A stretch of DNA of 64,000 nucleotides. Source: Leishmania mexicana MHOM/GT/2001/U1103 (lineage: Eukaryota; Euglenozoa; Kinetoplastea; Trypanosomatida; Trypanosomatidae). Location of the stretch: the NCBI RefSeq assembly GCF_000234665.1, contig NC_018324.1:2044428-2108427 (forward strand), given 5' to 3'. Position numbers and translations under genes: made by a program. The notes under the pieces were generated by a model, which saw only the letters and a program-made list of their open reading frames with translations, was not told the DNA's origin and made no database searches. Below are positions 1 through 9,581 of the stretch, piece by piece (the first letter of the stretch is position 1; every line of letters begins with the position of its first letter).

Positions 1-1122
1 AGGCAGGCCACTCGACGGCGAAGGTTCCAGCAAGTTGAGCTTCTGGAGCAGCGAAAGTGGGCAGGACAGTGGCCGGCGGTTCCACACAGAGTCCTCGAGC
101 ACCTCCATCAGCGTGGCGCGCCGCGACGGCTCGCGGTGCAACATGCGCTCCACAAGTCCGCAGAGCTGTGGATCTCCCCTCCACTCCCTTGGCCAACTCC
201 ACGCGGCACCCGCTACAGCGTTGAAGAGGGCAAGCGATTTGTGCTCTTTGTCCAGTTGGCGCATACCTTTCTGTTCTATCGCCTCGAGATACGGATTCAT
301 GCGTGTCAAGAGCACGTAGAGGACCACACCAATACTCCACGTGTCCACCTCCTTGCCGTAGCTCAGCGAAGGGGCTTCTGAGTTTTTTGTCATTCGCTTG
401 TAAACCTCAGTTGCCATTTCAGGCGCCATGTACATTGCTGTACCGGCAACCGTCTTGCGAGGATGCGCCTCTGATATGCGGCTGGAAAGTCCAAAATCTG
501 TTATCTTCAAATTACCTTCGTTGTCAAACAAGAGATTCTGTGGCTTCAGGTCGCGGTGAATGCAGCCTTTGGAATGAATGTAGGAGATGGTGTTCACCAG
601 GGCCCACCCAATCCACAAAATCTCCGGCACATCAAGACTCCTGCTGGCTATGACGTCGTGAAGCGACTTGCCTGCGCACCGCTCCATTACTACGTAGGCG
701 CGATCTTCATCCCTACCAGCACCGTAGAATTTGACAATGTTGGGATGGCGCGAGAAATGGCTCATGAGCGTCACCTCCTCCTTCAGTCGCTTCCAGTCGT
801 TCTCGCTCATGCGTTTCGATGACACTTTGAGCGCGTAGGCCTCACCGCTGTTCGAAACGGCATCAAATACCTTTCCAAACCCACCTTTTCCAAGCAGCCC
901 AGTGGTAACTACTCTAAGCTCCTCCTCTTCAAAATAGACCGTCATGTGCTCCAGTGGATGATCATCATCCTCTGCTTGGTCAACAACACATTTTTGGATG
1001 TGCGGCGTCTTCACCGTGCTTCCAAGTCGAGAGATGGCGGGGGTCTGCGACAAATCACGCGGCATAGATATCGCCCCACCCCGTGGTGGAGTCCTCGACA
1101 ACGAGCCGCAAAAGTGTGACAT
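1..1122 (-). CDS. Serine/threonine protein kinase, C-terminus cut by window edge
   Basis: 374 codons are visible, beginning at an ATG at 1122; the frame closes upstream at 1168-1170 with no other ATG between. The catalytic domain is clear: glycine loop LLGKGGFGKVF, ALKVS with the ATP-binding lysine, HRDLKPQN with H at residue 189, then KITDFGLSS and GTAMYMAPEM. The N-terminal ~65 residues (SRTPPRGG, DDDHPLEH) are low complexity and probably flexible. Lobe order is complete through subdomain XI, so only the region after the kinase domain is missing. It should phosphorylate Ser/Thr, given the HRDLKPQN loop. The group is uncertain; CAMK-like or an orphan trypanosomatid kinase both fit. The coding strand matches all other genes here. 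Confidence 0.93.
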   Translation of the reverse strand, partial: MSHFCGSLSRTPPRGGAISMPRDLSQTPAISRLGSTVKTPHIQKCVVDQAEDDDHPLEHMTVYFEEEELRVVTTGLLGKGGFGKVFDAVSNSGEAYALKVSSKRMSENDWKRLKEEVTLMSHFSRHPNIVKFYGAGRDEDRAYVVMERCAGKSLHDVIASRSLDVPEILWIGWALVNTISYIHSKGCIHRDLKPQNLLFDNEGNLKITDFGLSSRISEAHPRKTVAGTAMYMAPEMATEVYKRMTKNSEAPSLSYGKEVDTWSIGVVLYVLLTRMNPYLEAIEQKGMRQLDKEHKSLALFNAVAGAAWSWPREWRGDPQLCGLVERMLHREPSRRATLMEVLEDSVWNRRPLSCPLSLLQKLNLLEPSPSSGLP

Positions 1123-2019
1123 CAGAGGCCAAGCGACCGATTTTCTACTCTGTGGATACACGAGAGTCTAACAGACAGCACTGTTGACGTTCGTGGTGGC
1201 ACCCGGGTTCGCTTCTAAAATGAAAAAAAAATACTCTATGAAGACAGCAGTGACAAGTCACGTTAGTGGTGGTACCTCCGCCCCTCTGTTTGTTCGTCAG
1301 CAAGTATTTCACCCTTTCCCCTCCACACGCCGCGACTATGTGCAACGCGTGGGAGTCGAGATCGCTCGACTTTTCACTACGTCCAATAACATTTTTTTGT
1401 TTGGAGAAGCAAGTATGGACGTCAGTATTGAAACGTGAAGCACATCGATTGAGGCACTGACTAATTTTTCTTTGCCGAGCAGCCTTGGAAAGATGTAAGC
1501 GGATGCGTGTTACATGGGAAGTGAGCGGAAGACCACGAGGCGCGCTCAGCGCAGCCGCAGATGTTCCCAAAGGTGCAATTCAAAACATCCTTAGACGAAA
1601 TCCACGTTAACGCGAAGACTTCAACTTTTTTCTCAGACATGGTGAACACTACTTTTGTTTGTTTTCTTTGATGCGGTGATACAACATCATAAAGTGTGTG
1701 GATGTAGTGCGGCAGAGAGACACGTAGAGGGTTCGAAAAACACAGCATTGGCAGACCAAAAGAAAAAACCCTACTTTCACCACTATGCGGCGGGGGAAAA
1801 ACAAGAGCTACGTAGTGGCAAAGAATAGAGGAGATAGAATCACACAAACGACCGCCTCTGCAGCCTGCAAGAGTTGCTTCGCTGTAATTGGCAGTACTCA
1901 CCTTACTCTTTTCGTCATTTTTCACCCCCCGCTTTGGATATCATTGTCAAACCAGAGATGAACGAGACCGTTTGCTTTCTTCGAAAGAGCGGCTCACACG
2001 GTGCTGCATTTCCCAGAGC
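1123..2019. other. Intergenic region, COQ5 3' UTR / kinase 5' UTR
   Basis: No convincing gene. Open frames here lack an ATG or encode cysteine/histidine-rich sequence without any family resemblance. The DNA is fairly A/T-rich and lacks the microsatellites and polypurine runs seen right of 5.3 kb. Confidence 0.6.
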
Positions 2020-2886
2020 CTACGCAGAATTCGGCTCTGGTTTTACCTCAGATGTCGCCTCTGAAGCATTCTGAGTGAGAATGTCAGAGGCGGTCTTTGG
2101 GGTTATTGGTGTGGGAGTAGTCTTCACACCGGTATGAATGCACGCAATGCCACCCGTCAAGTTCTCATAGCGCACGTACCCAAAGCCAGCATCGCGGATC
2201 ATCTGCGCAAACGTCTCCTGGTCCGGAAAAGCGCGTATGCTATCCACTAAATAGCGGTAGCTCTCTTCATCTGCCAGCATGCGCCCCGCCTGCGGCATAA
2301 AGCCGTAAGACCACAGGTCGTAAGGCACGCTCAAAAGCGGACAGGTCACCTTGCTGAACTCCAGTACGTGCAGCGCACCACCTACCTTGAGGACACGAAA
2401 CGCCTCGCGCAGCGCCTTTGGTCGATCGCTGAAGTTGCGGATGCCAAAGGACACTGTGTAGCTGTCAAAAACGCCATCCTCGAACGGAAGCTCCTCGCCA
2501 CTTGCGCAGACCCAGTCAATGTCCATGTAGCCCTCGCGCTCCGCACGCTTCTGACCTTCCTTGAGCATCATAGCGTTTATATCACACACAACAACTTTCG
2601 TGTCATCGAGAGTCTTCGGCACCATGTCAAACGACTGCTCACGGGCACGGATACTGTCAGTGATCCTGAAGGCAATATCGCCTGTTCCACCCGCAACATC
2701 CAGGAACTTGCCGCCAGGCAACGGGCAAACACAATCCTCGACTAAGTGCTTCTTCCAGACGCGGTGAATGCCTAAAGAGAGGACATCGTTCATCATATCG
2801 TACTTGGACGCAACGGAGTCGAAGATTTTCTTCACATAGGCATCACCAAGGCCCATGTTGCGACCCAGCCGTGTGTAATGAAGCAT
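2020..2886 (-). CDS. COQ5: Ubiquinone biosynthesis C-methyltransferase COQ5/UbiE
   Basis: 288 residues, ATG at 2886, with an in-frame stop just upstream at 2896-2898. COQ5 C-methylates the polyprenyl-methoxybenzoquinol intermediate of ubiquinone synthesis using S-adenosylmethionine in the mitochondrion. The family signature is intact: KKIFDSVASKYDMMND near residues 19-34, LGIHRVWK, SAM motif I LDVAGGTGD at 62-70, an acidic residue after strand 2 (VVCDINAMM), and the late family motif GIRNFSDRPKALREAFRVL (149-167). Length fits the family. There is almost no N-terminal presequence before the conserved core, so a mitochondrial targeting signal is not obvious; it could be cryptic, or the start could be M11. 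The product would supply quinone to NDH2 (12.2-13.8 kb) and L2HGDH (29.8-31.3 kb). Confidence 0.96.
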   Translation of the reverse strand: MLHYTRLGRNMGLGDAYVKKIFDSVASKYDMMNDVLSLGIHRVWKKHLVEDCVCPLPGGKFLDVAGGTGDIAFRITDSIRAREQSFDMVPKTLDDTKVVVCDINAMMLKEGQKRAEREGYMDIDWVCASGEELPFEDGVFDSYTVSFGIRNFSDRPKALREAFRVLKVGGALHVLEFSKVTCPLLSVPYDLWSYGFMPQAGRMLADEESYRYLVDSIRAFPDQETFAQMIRDAGFGYVRYENLTGGIACIHTGVKTTPTPITPKTASDILTQNASEATSEVKPEPNSA

Positions 2887-3340
2887 TATTTCTGCCTTAT
2901 GTATATATTTGTAGTCTTCGAGGTATGCGTTCCTTATATTGCCTCGATGGTGTTACTTATATGTGATCAGTTATGTTTCCTAGAAGTCCTTGATGTGCAT
3001 AGGAGTGAAGCAAAAAGTGGGAATGATGGCATGGTTAAATAAATCGGAGCTTGAACGTGTCTTGTACATCAGGATAGAAATGATTAGCAACTCCATAAAG
3101 GATGCCTTGCTCTTCTATGACGTACTTCCGTCATAGAAAAATAGAAAAGCTTGCTCTTGCTACCCAGCAGCGACTCTTTCGCACAGCTGTGGACGGTGGA
3201 AACAAGTTCAAGCACACGCATCGACAGAAGACAGTGCTGTAGTAGGGTCACGGAGAAGTGAGAAGCAGTCCTATTACCAGAGACACTCTTACCTTCTTCA
3301 GACTCATAGTTTTAGAGGCAGCATTTTTTTTTCTCTAGAT
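2887..3340. other. Intergenic region, WD40 3' UTR / COQ5 5' UTR
   Basis: A/T-rich non-coding DNA. The only structure noted is a perfect hairpin at 3113-3138, listed separately. Confidence 0.6.
3113..3138 (-). promoter_or_regulatory. Perfect 10-bp stem-loop in the WD40 gene 3' flank
   Basis: TTCTATGACG at 3113-3122 pairs exactly with CGTCATAGAA at 3129-3138, leaving a six-base loop (GAAGTA on the mRNA strand). It lies about 200 nt after the WD40 stop codon in the direction of transcription, so it would be in that gene's 3' UTR or near its polyadenylation site. The structure is certain from sequence; the function is not known. Confidence 0.55.
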
Positions 3341-4978
3341 CTATGAGGCAGAGTCAAAGAGCACATGTAAATCGCCGTCATCACCTCCGACACAAATTGT
3401 GCTGTGTTTGTTTGACGCAGAAACGCTACATAGCTGGTGTGACCAGTCAGAAAATGGGCAAGAGAAAAGAAGAGATGGGGACCATGTGCTCTTCTTCAAA
3501 TCAGAGGGCAAAAACGCACAGTCGTCATCGCTCTCACGCTCCGGCAGAAGCACTCTAGCGGCCTTGAAGTCGCCCATAAATGATGTTTGCTTATTTTTCT
3601 GTGCACCGGTGAGGCTACATTTCGAAACACCAGCGGTAGAGTGGCTTTCGGCCGCAGAGATAGGGCGGCCGATATCGTAAAACAAAATACTGTTTGACGA
3701 AATGTGTGGGTAAATAAGGCAATCGAGCAGTGGCATAACAGACAGCTTTGGTGGTGATAGGCTTGCTGAAAGTTGAGTGCGGCGCGAGTCGCTGGTGCTG
3801 ACACGCGTCACTTCTTCAAAAGACGACACACCAATTGAGAAGCAAGCAATATTACCCGAATCAGTGTTGAGCCACAACGTCGGCGCACCGCACCTGCACG
3901 ATAATGATGGATCGATAACGTGCAGCGCTTCGATCTCCCCACCAACAGAACTTATTGCAACAGGTTCGTTGCGCTTTCGCAAGTCCCAGAGTACGAGCAT
4001 TCCATCTTTGGTCCCGGTCAGTAACTGAACACAATTGCTACGATCCGCTACTTCAACGGCCGTGATTGCTGTTCCTTGCGCTACTCGACGCGTGCCCGGG
4101 TTACACGCACTCAAAATTGCAGGTGGGGGCGGAGCCTCAGTACAAAGCACAGGACTTGCAGCCCGTACATCGACAAGAGCAGTGCAGCCATTGGACAACG
4201 CAGCGACAGCAACGGTGTCTGACACCGTTACTACGGCGGTGGTTGCTGAGATGCCATTCACAAGCGGACAGCAGCTGTCAAATTGCAATGCGCGAAGGTT
4301 GTATGTACGGAGCGGCTCTCCTGTTGCTTCATCCAAGTCCTCCAGGTCAAAAATATCGAGTTGTTGAGCACCACTATAGCCACAAATGGTGTTTAATGAG
4401 CTGCCAAGAAACTGTGCCACTAAGAGCCCAAAGCTGATTCTATTTTCTCCTCCTAATCGTGCTTGCACCGTGGTCGATTTGAGCTCCAGAACTGGCTTCG
4501 ATGTTTCGCATGGGACGTTGCAATCTTCGAGCCACGAGGACGCGCCGAAAAGCTGAAAACCGGAGCGTTGAGCAGCAATGATGTATTCATCTCTGGGGTC
4601 CCACGCAGTGCTCAGGATGGAATTCCTGAACGTGTCCACTGGTGAGACAAGCAGCTCCCCATCGTCGCTGTTGCGAGCAGGGTGTAGGCTTGAGACAACA
4701 GTGCGAATTGCTGGTGGTTTGCCAAGTGCGAAAGCGTTCCAGGGGTGCGAGCGACGACCATATTTGGAATGCGCAAAAAACCCACTGCAGAGGTGCGGGC
4801 GAAGATGGCGAAGCTGCGAAGCCAGTGTTTTGGCCACTTGTGAACCGACAGGATATGAATCAGCGTATTCTCCGTCACGCCGCTGCTTCATTGTGTCTTT
4901 TGTAGCCTCTGTTTCACGTTTTATTGGCAGCGCCACCCTTTGGGCGGAGCCAATGAATGGGAACAGGGTTGTCTGCAT
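3341..4978 (-). CDS. WD40-repeat (beta-propeller) protein
   Basis: 545 residues from the ATG at 4978; a second ATG at 4891 (MKQRRDGEYADS) would give 516. WD-like blades are visible: ILSTAWDPRDEYIIAAQ, LLTGTKDGMLVLWDLRKRN (the clearest blade) and a final ICVGGDDGDLHVLFDS. Middle blades are degenerate. No enzymatic motif is present; such proteins usually scaffold complexes, and the partner here cannot be told. A sense-strand polypyrimidine tract followed by CGACAG ends 6 nt before the first ATG, which makes trans-splicing next to this start plausible. Codon use is visibly less G/C-rich at third positions (AAA, GAA, ACA, ATA common) than in genes right of 8 kb. Confidence 0.85.
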   Translation of the reverse strand: MQTTLFPFIGSAQRVALPIKRETEATKDTMKQRRDGEYADSYPVGSQVAKTLASQLRHLRPHLCSGFFAHSKYGRRSHPWNAFALGKPPAIRTVVSSLHPARNSDDGELLVSPVDTFRNSILSTAWDPRDEYIIAAQRSGFQLFGASSWLEDCNVPCETSKPVLELKSTTVQARLGGENRISFGLLVAQFLGSSLNTICGYSGAQQLDIFDLEDLDEATGEPLRTYNLRALQFDSCCPLVNGISATTAVVTVSDTVAVAALSNGCTALVDVRAASPVLCTEAPPPPAILSACNPGTRRVAQGTAITAVEVADRSNCVQLLTGTKDGMLVLWDLRKRNEPVAISSVGGEIEALHVIDPSLSCRCGAPTLWLNTDSGNIACFSIGVSSFEEVTRVSTSDSRRTQLSASLSPPKLSVMPLLDCLIYPHISSNSILFYDIGRPISAAESHSTAGVSKCSLTGAQKNKQTSFMGDFKAARVLLPERESDDDCAFLPSDLKKSTWSPSLLFSCPFSDWSHQLCSVSASNKHSTICVGGDDGDLHVLFDSAS

Positions 4979-4984
4979 TGGCGC

Positions 4985-5041
4985 CTGTCGGGTGATTGTG
5001 TCAAAAAGAACCGAGAAAAGGCGAAGGGAGGAGAAGCAAAG
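4985..5041 (-). promoter_or_regulatory. Putative spliced-leader trans-splice acceptor for the WD40 gene
   Basis: On the minus strand a pyrimidine-rich stretch (about 5041-5001) is followed by a short spacer and the AG of CGACAG at 4985-4986. The mRNA body would begin at 4984 and the ATG ends its first codon at 4976. This is the usual trypanosomatid acceptor layout, but the 5' UTR would be unusually short, so a second AG inside the first codons could be used instead with the M30 start. Confidence 0.4.
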
Positions 5042-5260
5042 ATTTCGGATTTGGATTTTGGCAGGGGCCGCGCGTCGGGCGGGTGGGGTTTTCGGTTGGC
5101 GGTGTCCGTGCCGCTGGCGTTTGTGGCCCTTTTTCCCCGCGCGGGGGGGGGGTTAGGGGCCCGCCGAAAGTCCCGGGTGGCGGCCCGCCAAAGCCCCTCC
5201 TCCTCACCCAGTAGCCCAGCGGGGGCCTGCCCCGGCGCTGGACTAACGCCAAAAAGGAAG
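5040..5260. other. Anomalous G/C homopolymer-rich stretch, possible assembly junction
   Basis: The sequence changes abruptly to G/C runs, including a run of about ten G at ~5143 and nested GGCCC/GGGCC blocks. It resembles neither the A/T-richer DNA to its left nor the polypurine/microsatellite DNA to its right. It looks like low-quality consensus or a join between contigs. This is judged by eye; no read data are available. Confidence 0.4.
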
Positions 5261-5504
5261 GTGGTCAGAAACACGATGGGCAAGAGCAGGCACGAAAAAA
5301 GTGGAGGCGAGCGTCACAAGTCGCACCCGCAGTGCTCTGGCGAGGCGGAGTGCAGCAGTTCTACAGATTCCGGGCTTTTCTGACCTCGTGCGTGGGCGGT
5401 TTATCTACGACATGTGGCGCTGGATGGGCCGGGCCCGTGGCGCTTCTCTCTTGCTTTTCGCGGGCCAGAAAACCTACATAATCACCTTTTTTCGAAGTAA
5501 CACT

Positions 5505-6129
5505 TCACCACGAATATGTCAGCAACAGCGTATACACGCCTCCGCAACCACAGCGCCACAGCCCTCTGGCCGCAACATCTCCCGGTCGCCGAGAACGAAT
5601 CGCGCCATGCGTCCAACAGCATCTGCCCACCCCTTCCTCGGCTACGTGCTGCGCGGTCGGCGTCGGAGGGCTCTGCTCGAGGGCGGTGGCGGTGGCGTCC
5701 GCCCTGCGGGGTTACAGGGGGTGGGGGCCGGGCGCGTGCCGGATGAGCTCCGAGGAACAAGTCGGCCAGCCTCCGGTGAGAGCCCTTCCGAGCCCCGGCA
5801 ACCTGGTCGTGCGCCATGCTTCTCCCTCCACGTTCGGGTCCGGAGGACTCGAGGGCGCTGATTCGGGGCTCTCCCTCGCCATGCTCCCGGCACACGTGCC
5901 CTCCACATCGGCGCACCGGGTCGGGCGCAGGAGACGCCGCATGCTCTGCGCACACATGCGCCGTGGCGTCGCGATGCGTATGGTCCCCTTCGCGCCCTTT
6001 TTCGTCCCTCACTCTTGCGTATCGGACAACCGCATGCCTTGCCTGGATGCGGTACACCCAGGCACAGCTGTGCATGGCAGCGCCTGCGCACCGTGTGCTC
6101 GCACTAAGGGATCTTGTGGCCTGCCTCAG
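5505..6129 (-). repeat. Family A interspersed repeat, copy A1 (SIDER-like)
   Basis: The core from about 5529 to 6102 matches the copies at 11.2, 37.2 and 60.0 kb almost base for base (one visible difference is GTATCGG here against GCATCGG elsewhere, near 6018). It is G/C-rich and opens several frames on both strands, but none looks like a protein. On the mRNA (minus) strand its 3' end lacks the GGGCACGTC block present in the other three copies, so A1 is truncated there. Its extra flank, ending near 6129, is shared only with A2. Orientation and 3' UTR position fit a SIDER-type retroposon. Confidence 0.85.
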
Positions 6130-7220
6130 GGCGCCGCTGCTGTCCGGGTGGCGGTCATCTTCCTCCACCTCCGTCGATGCCGTCGTGGCAAGCACGGTGG
6201 CCGCAGCATTTCGCCGCTGTGCCTATGGGTGTATTATTATCGTACAGCATCGCCGCGGCTCCTGATTTGACGTCTGTCTGTGCCGCACCATCCGCCTGCG
6301 GCGATTAGGGGTGCCTGGCAGAAAAAAAACGAGAGAGGTGCTGCCTGAGTGCCGCTGCTCTCTCCTCATCCGGAGAGCCCGCCCGCAGCAGCTGCCAGGG
6401 AGTGATATGCTGGCGCACGCGCGACCGCTGCGCATGTGGGCTGTGCGTACGTACGGAGTTCGGAGGAGATCTGGAACAACATAAGGATACAACAAAAGGG
6501 CTCTACGAGTGAAACCAATGAAAGAAAAAAGAGGGTGGCACAGCACGAGGCATGGGCGGAAAGCGTTGCTGTCAGGAAAGGATGTGGTACGTCGACGAAG
6601 CTGCAGAGAGTACCTTGCGTGCACGTGCCTCAAAAGAACCCAGCGGACACACACACACACTCAGAACACACGTAGGCTTTACGCGTCACAAAAGGAGGAA
6701 AAGAGGTGCCCAGTATCATGAGCCTGCGAGGCGAATTAAGCACAAACGCCAGGGCAACGGTGGAAAAAATGGCTGTCTCGTGCCTTGGGGCCTCGACCTA
6801 CAGGTCTCTCGAACATCGCACCCCCACCCGGGGCCGCCAACCAGGCGATTCGCGAGTGAACAAGAGAGGAGCAAGAAGCGAGGCGGCTGGCGGAGTTGGT
6901 GAAACGTGGTTCCGTGTAAATCTGCAAACGAGAAAATGAAAACAACACGCGACCCTCCTCGAACGCCCTCCAATGTATACGGAATGCAACGTTTCACCGT
7001 GGTATCACAGTGAAAAGAGGGAAAAGTAAAGCGAAGGCGTACATTTACGCACGCGCGCAGACACCATACATGAGATGCGCGCACAGCTCCGTGTATGGAC
7101 CACTGTTCCCTGCCGGTGCTGACAGCCTGAGGTGCAGCGACTCATAAACTTCCGCACAGAAGTAAAAGCTTAGAAAAAGGACAAGCGACGAAAAAAAAGG
7201 CTTTCAGAAAGCCGGGGAAG

Positions 7221-7897
7221 GAAGAAAGGAGAGGCTGCAGCCACATTTCTGTGTTCTTCTTTTTTCCATCCTCGACGTGCCCGTTCGCTGCCAGGGAGGA
7301 CGAGATCAAACATTGCACCACCGCTCCCGCGGCCATGTCACGGGCCCCGCATCGCGTGGTGCGGAGCGGCCACAAACAGACGTGAAACAGCGGTGTGCCG
7401 ACTCAGCCATCGGAGAGCACGGCCGCTGCCTCGTGCTGTACCCAGCCCCACATCTCCCAGGTCGCCTCACAGCCGCTCACATCATACCGGTCGCGAAGTG
7501 ATGCATCCCCCGCGCGGTGGCAGTGAGGCTCCCACACACCAGTGGGCGGTGTGAGGGCCAGGGCTGGGCTGTGTCCGAGTCACGTTGGTACTTTGCCTAT
7601 CACATGAATGGCACAAGCGCGTTCACCGTCGCAGGTCGCTCCGACGCAACGCTATCCTGGGCCTGACCCCCGGCATCCGTAGCGATAAATCACCGCGACT
7701 TCCCTGCCTCGTAGGTGCTTGACCGCCTCACCGCCAGAAGCGGCTTGGCATTTGGCAGGGGAATGGGGGAGGAATGCTCGGCTTCCCCGCACCGAGTGGT
7801 GGGGGATGGGGCACGGAGCCGTGTGACGCCACCACGCACTGAGGTGTGTGTTTCCCCATCCTCTGTCGTTAGTGGGTGAGCATAGCGCAGCAGAAAA
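7221..7897 (-). repeat. Family B interspersed repeat, copy B1 (SIDER-like)
   Basis: Nearly identical to 56866-57533 over more than 600 bp, with scattered differences (for example GTGTGCCG against GTGGGCCG, GGTGGCAGTGAGG against GGTGGTACTCAGG). On the mRNA strand it starts near a CTCAGTGCGTGGTGGCGTCAC block, ends in CGGGCACGTCGAGGATGG and continues into A-rich sequence (AAAAAAGAAGAACACAG), the 3' tail expected of a retroposon. It lies about 200 nt after the PTP1 stop. Such elements in Leishmania 3' UTRs (SIDER2) are known to destabilise mRNA; whether this copy does is inference. Confidence 0.85.
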
Positions 7898-8099
7898 CGG
7901 AAAAATAGGTAAGGCGGCGTTCTATATCATCCACATGGTTTGTGGTTCCAAAACGAAAGCAAACAGAACTAGTGATCACAACAGGCAGCAGCGAGCGGGC
8001 GCGCACTGCAAAGCCTAGAGCCCCACTTGGCGCGGCGCGCGATCTGGGCAGACACGACGGCATCCCGGCCGACGAAGCTTTCGAGGGGTCACCAATGCC

Positions 8100-9581
8100 T
8101 TACACAAACGAAGGCGAGAAGCGCTTCACGCGATTTGCCTGCTGCTGTCGTGCAAGTTCCTCTTGCAGGAGCGATGTGGCCCGAAGAAGTGGTGCCGTGC
8201 TCTCAGACATGTAGCTCGGGCTCGATCGAGAGGTGTCGACCGGGCGCCAGTGTATCTCCGGCTCACGCGTGATGGAGTTGGAGAGTGACGTGGGCGACAG
8301 TGAGGTTTGGCGAAATGGGTGATGTAAGGCCTCCATGGAAAACGAGCGATCGACCGGATTGCTCAGGCTTGGGCTACGCCCCAAACTGGGCGACGACCCT
8401 ACGCGTTGCAGATAGTTCTCCATGGTGGCCGCGTCGTCCTCGGCGTTCCGGTTCTCTGGGACCTGGATCGGCGCGGAGGGAAGCTCAGTGGGACAGGCTG
8501 ACGTCGACGAGCGGAGAGGCTTAGGGATGGAGAACACATGCCACCCGCGGGTCTGGACGGGCATGGGCATGATCAGTGGGGAGGTTATCTGCGTCGGTGC
8601 CGGTTCAGCGCGGGTCGCTGCTGCGGCTGTCAAGCGTGGTCGGCTGTCGAGCAGATTGACGCCGGTTTTCTGGGATAGGATCATGCGCTCCATCTCGCGC
8701 TGCACTGCGTAGTAGAGGAAGATGTACTGGTCCTTGCGCTGCACCATTCCGGTGCGGCACGCCTTTAGGTGGCGTACAATGCAAGGAATGTTGATGTTTG
8801 CATGACCGAGCTGAAACTGCGCGAGGGCGATGTGCAGACCAATAAAGACACCCGTCCGCCCAATGCCGCCGGAACAGTGCACCACGATCGGCGACTGTGT
8901 GCTACGCGGCGATTTGGCGATGGTATTGATCATTTCCATAAGTGTGACGCTGCTTTGCGGCACCCCTTGATCCGGCCAAGCCACGTACTGCATGTGATAC
9001 ACCTCCTTTTCGGCACCACGAACGCTGCGGAGCAGCAGTCGCCGATGAACCGAGTCCGGCCGCATGTTCTCCGCGACGAGGGTAACAGACAGCACCCCCA
9101 TGTCGTATGTGGCGCCTCGCGAGGGCCAATAGGTTTCACTCTTTATCTTGCCGTTCTCCTTCACCGCGCAGAGCATCACAATGAAGGCCGAGTCGTTTTC
9201 ATACACCATGCGCCAAAAATCCAGCACCGTGTTCTTCAGTGGTGCCTGCGTCGCGATGTACACAAACGGCACCTTGAACCTTTCGCGTGCGTCGATGTAG
9301 TTGGCATTGATGTACGTGCCGTCTCCTTGGGAACTGGTCTCGTCCAGGCGCACGATCGTGCCCTCGTTTGGCTTCACATCAGGGAAGCGGTTCTTCGCCA
9401 TGCTCGAACCGAGTGACGCGCTGTAGTACTCATCCAAATTGCTCCGGACATATGCGTCGACGCGGCGCAGCTTCGCTAGCTCCCGATCAAACCCATCTTC
9501 GATGGAGGGGTAAACACGTTCGCCAAGGCGGCGGAGGTGCACGTCGAAGCGTTGCTTCTCCTTGAGTTTCTTTTCGCGCAT
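8100..9581 (-). CDS. PTP1: Protein tyrosine phosphatase, PTP1-like, with long Ser/Pro-rich tail
   Basis: 493 residues from the ATG at 9581; the frame is open a little further but has no ATG before a stop at 9615-9617. The classical PTP domain fills about residues 15-300: pTyr-recognition region around KNRFPDVKPNE, WPD loop AWPDQGVP with D204, signature HCSGGIGRTG (C236, R242) and Q-loop Q281. All catalytic residues are present, so it should be active on phosphotyrosine. The C-terminal ~190 residues are Ser/Pro/Arg-rich and probably disordered. The kinetoplastid homologue in Trypanosoma brucei is the differentiation regulator PTP1, which lacks so long a tail as far as I recall. A family B repeat lies just downstream. 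Confidence 0.93.
   Translation of the reverse strand: MREKKLKEKQRFDVHLRRLGERVYPSIEDGFDRELAKLRRVDAYVRSNLDEYYSASLGSSMAKNRFPDVKPNEGTIVRLDETSSQGDGTYINANYIDARERFKVPFVYIATQAPLKNTVLDFWRMVYENDSAFIVMLCAVKENGKIKSETYWPSRGATYDMGVLSVTLVAENMRPDSVHRRLLLRSVRGAEKEVYHMQYVAWPDQGVPQSSVTLMEMINTIAKSPRSTQSPIVVHCSGGIGRTGVFIGLHIALAQFQLGHANINIPCIVRHLKACRTGMVQRKDQYIFLYYAVQREMERMILSQKTGVNLLDSRPRLTAAAATRAEPAPTQITSPLIMPMPVQTRGWHVFSIPKPLRSSTSACPTELPSAPIQVPENRNAEDDAATMENYLQRVGSSPSLGRSPSLSNPVDRSFSMEALHHPFRQTSLSPTSLSNSITREPEIHWRPVDTSRSSPSYMSESTAPLLRATSLLQEELARQQQANRVKRFSPSFV

Larger units (their letters stand above)
4979..8099. other. Gene-free region, PTP1 3' UTR side, with two repeats
   Basis: About 3.1 kb without a supported gene. 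From left to right it holds the acceptor region of the WD40 gene, an anomalous G/C-run stretch (5040-5260), a family A repeat copy (5505-6129), mixed sequence including a short (AC)n run near 6649, and a family B repeat copy (7221-7897) that starts about 200 nt downstream of the PTP1 stop. Confidence 0.7.

Noticed and set aside
5642..6091. 149-codon frame conserved in all four family A repeats
   Set aside because: Conservation reflects near identity of the DNA. Other frames on both strands are open over the same core too, the peptide is Arg/Pro/Cys-rich without a fold, and no copy has coding-type substitution.
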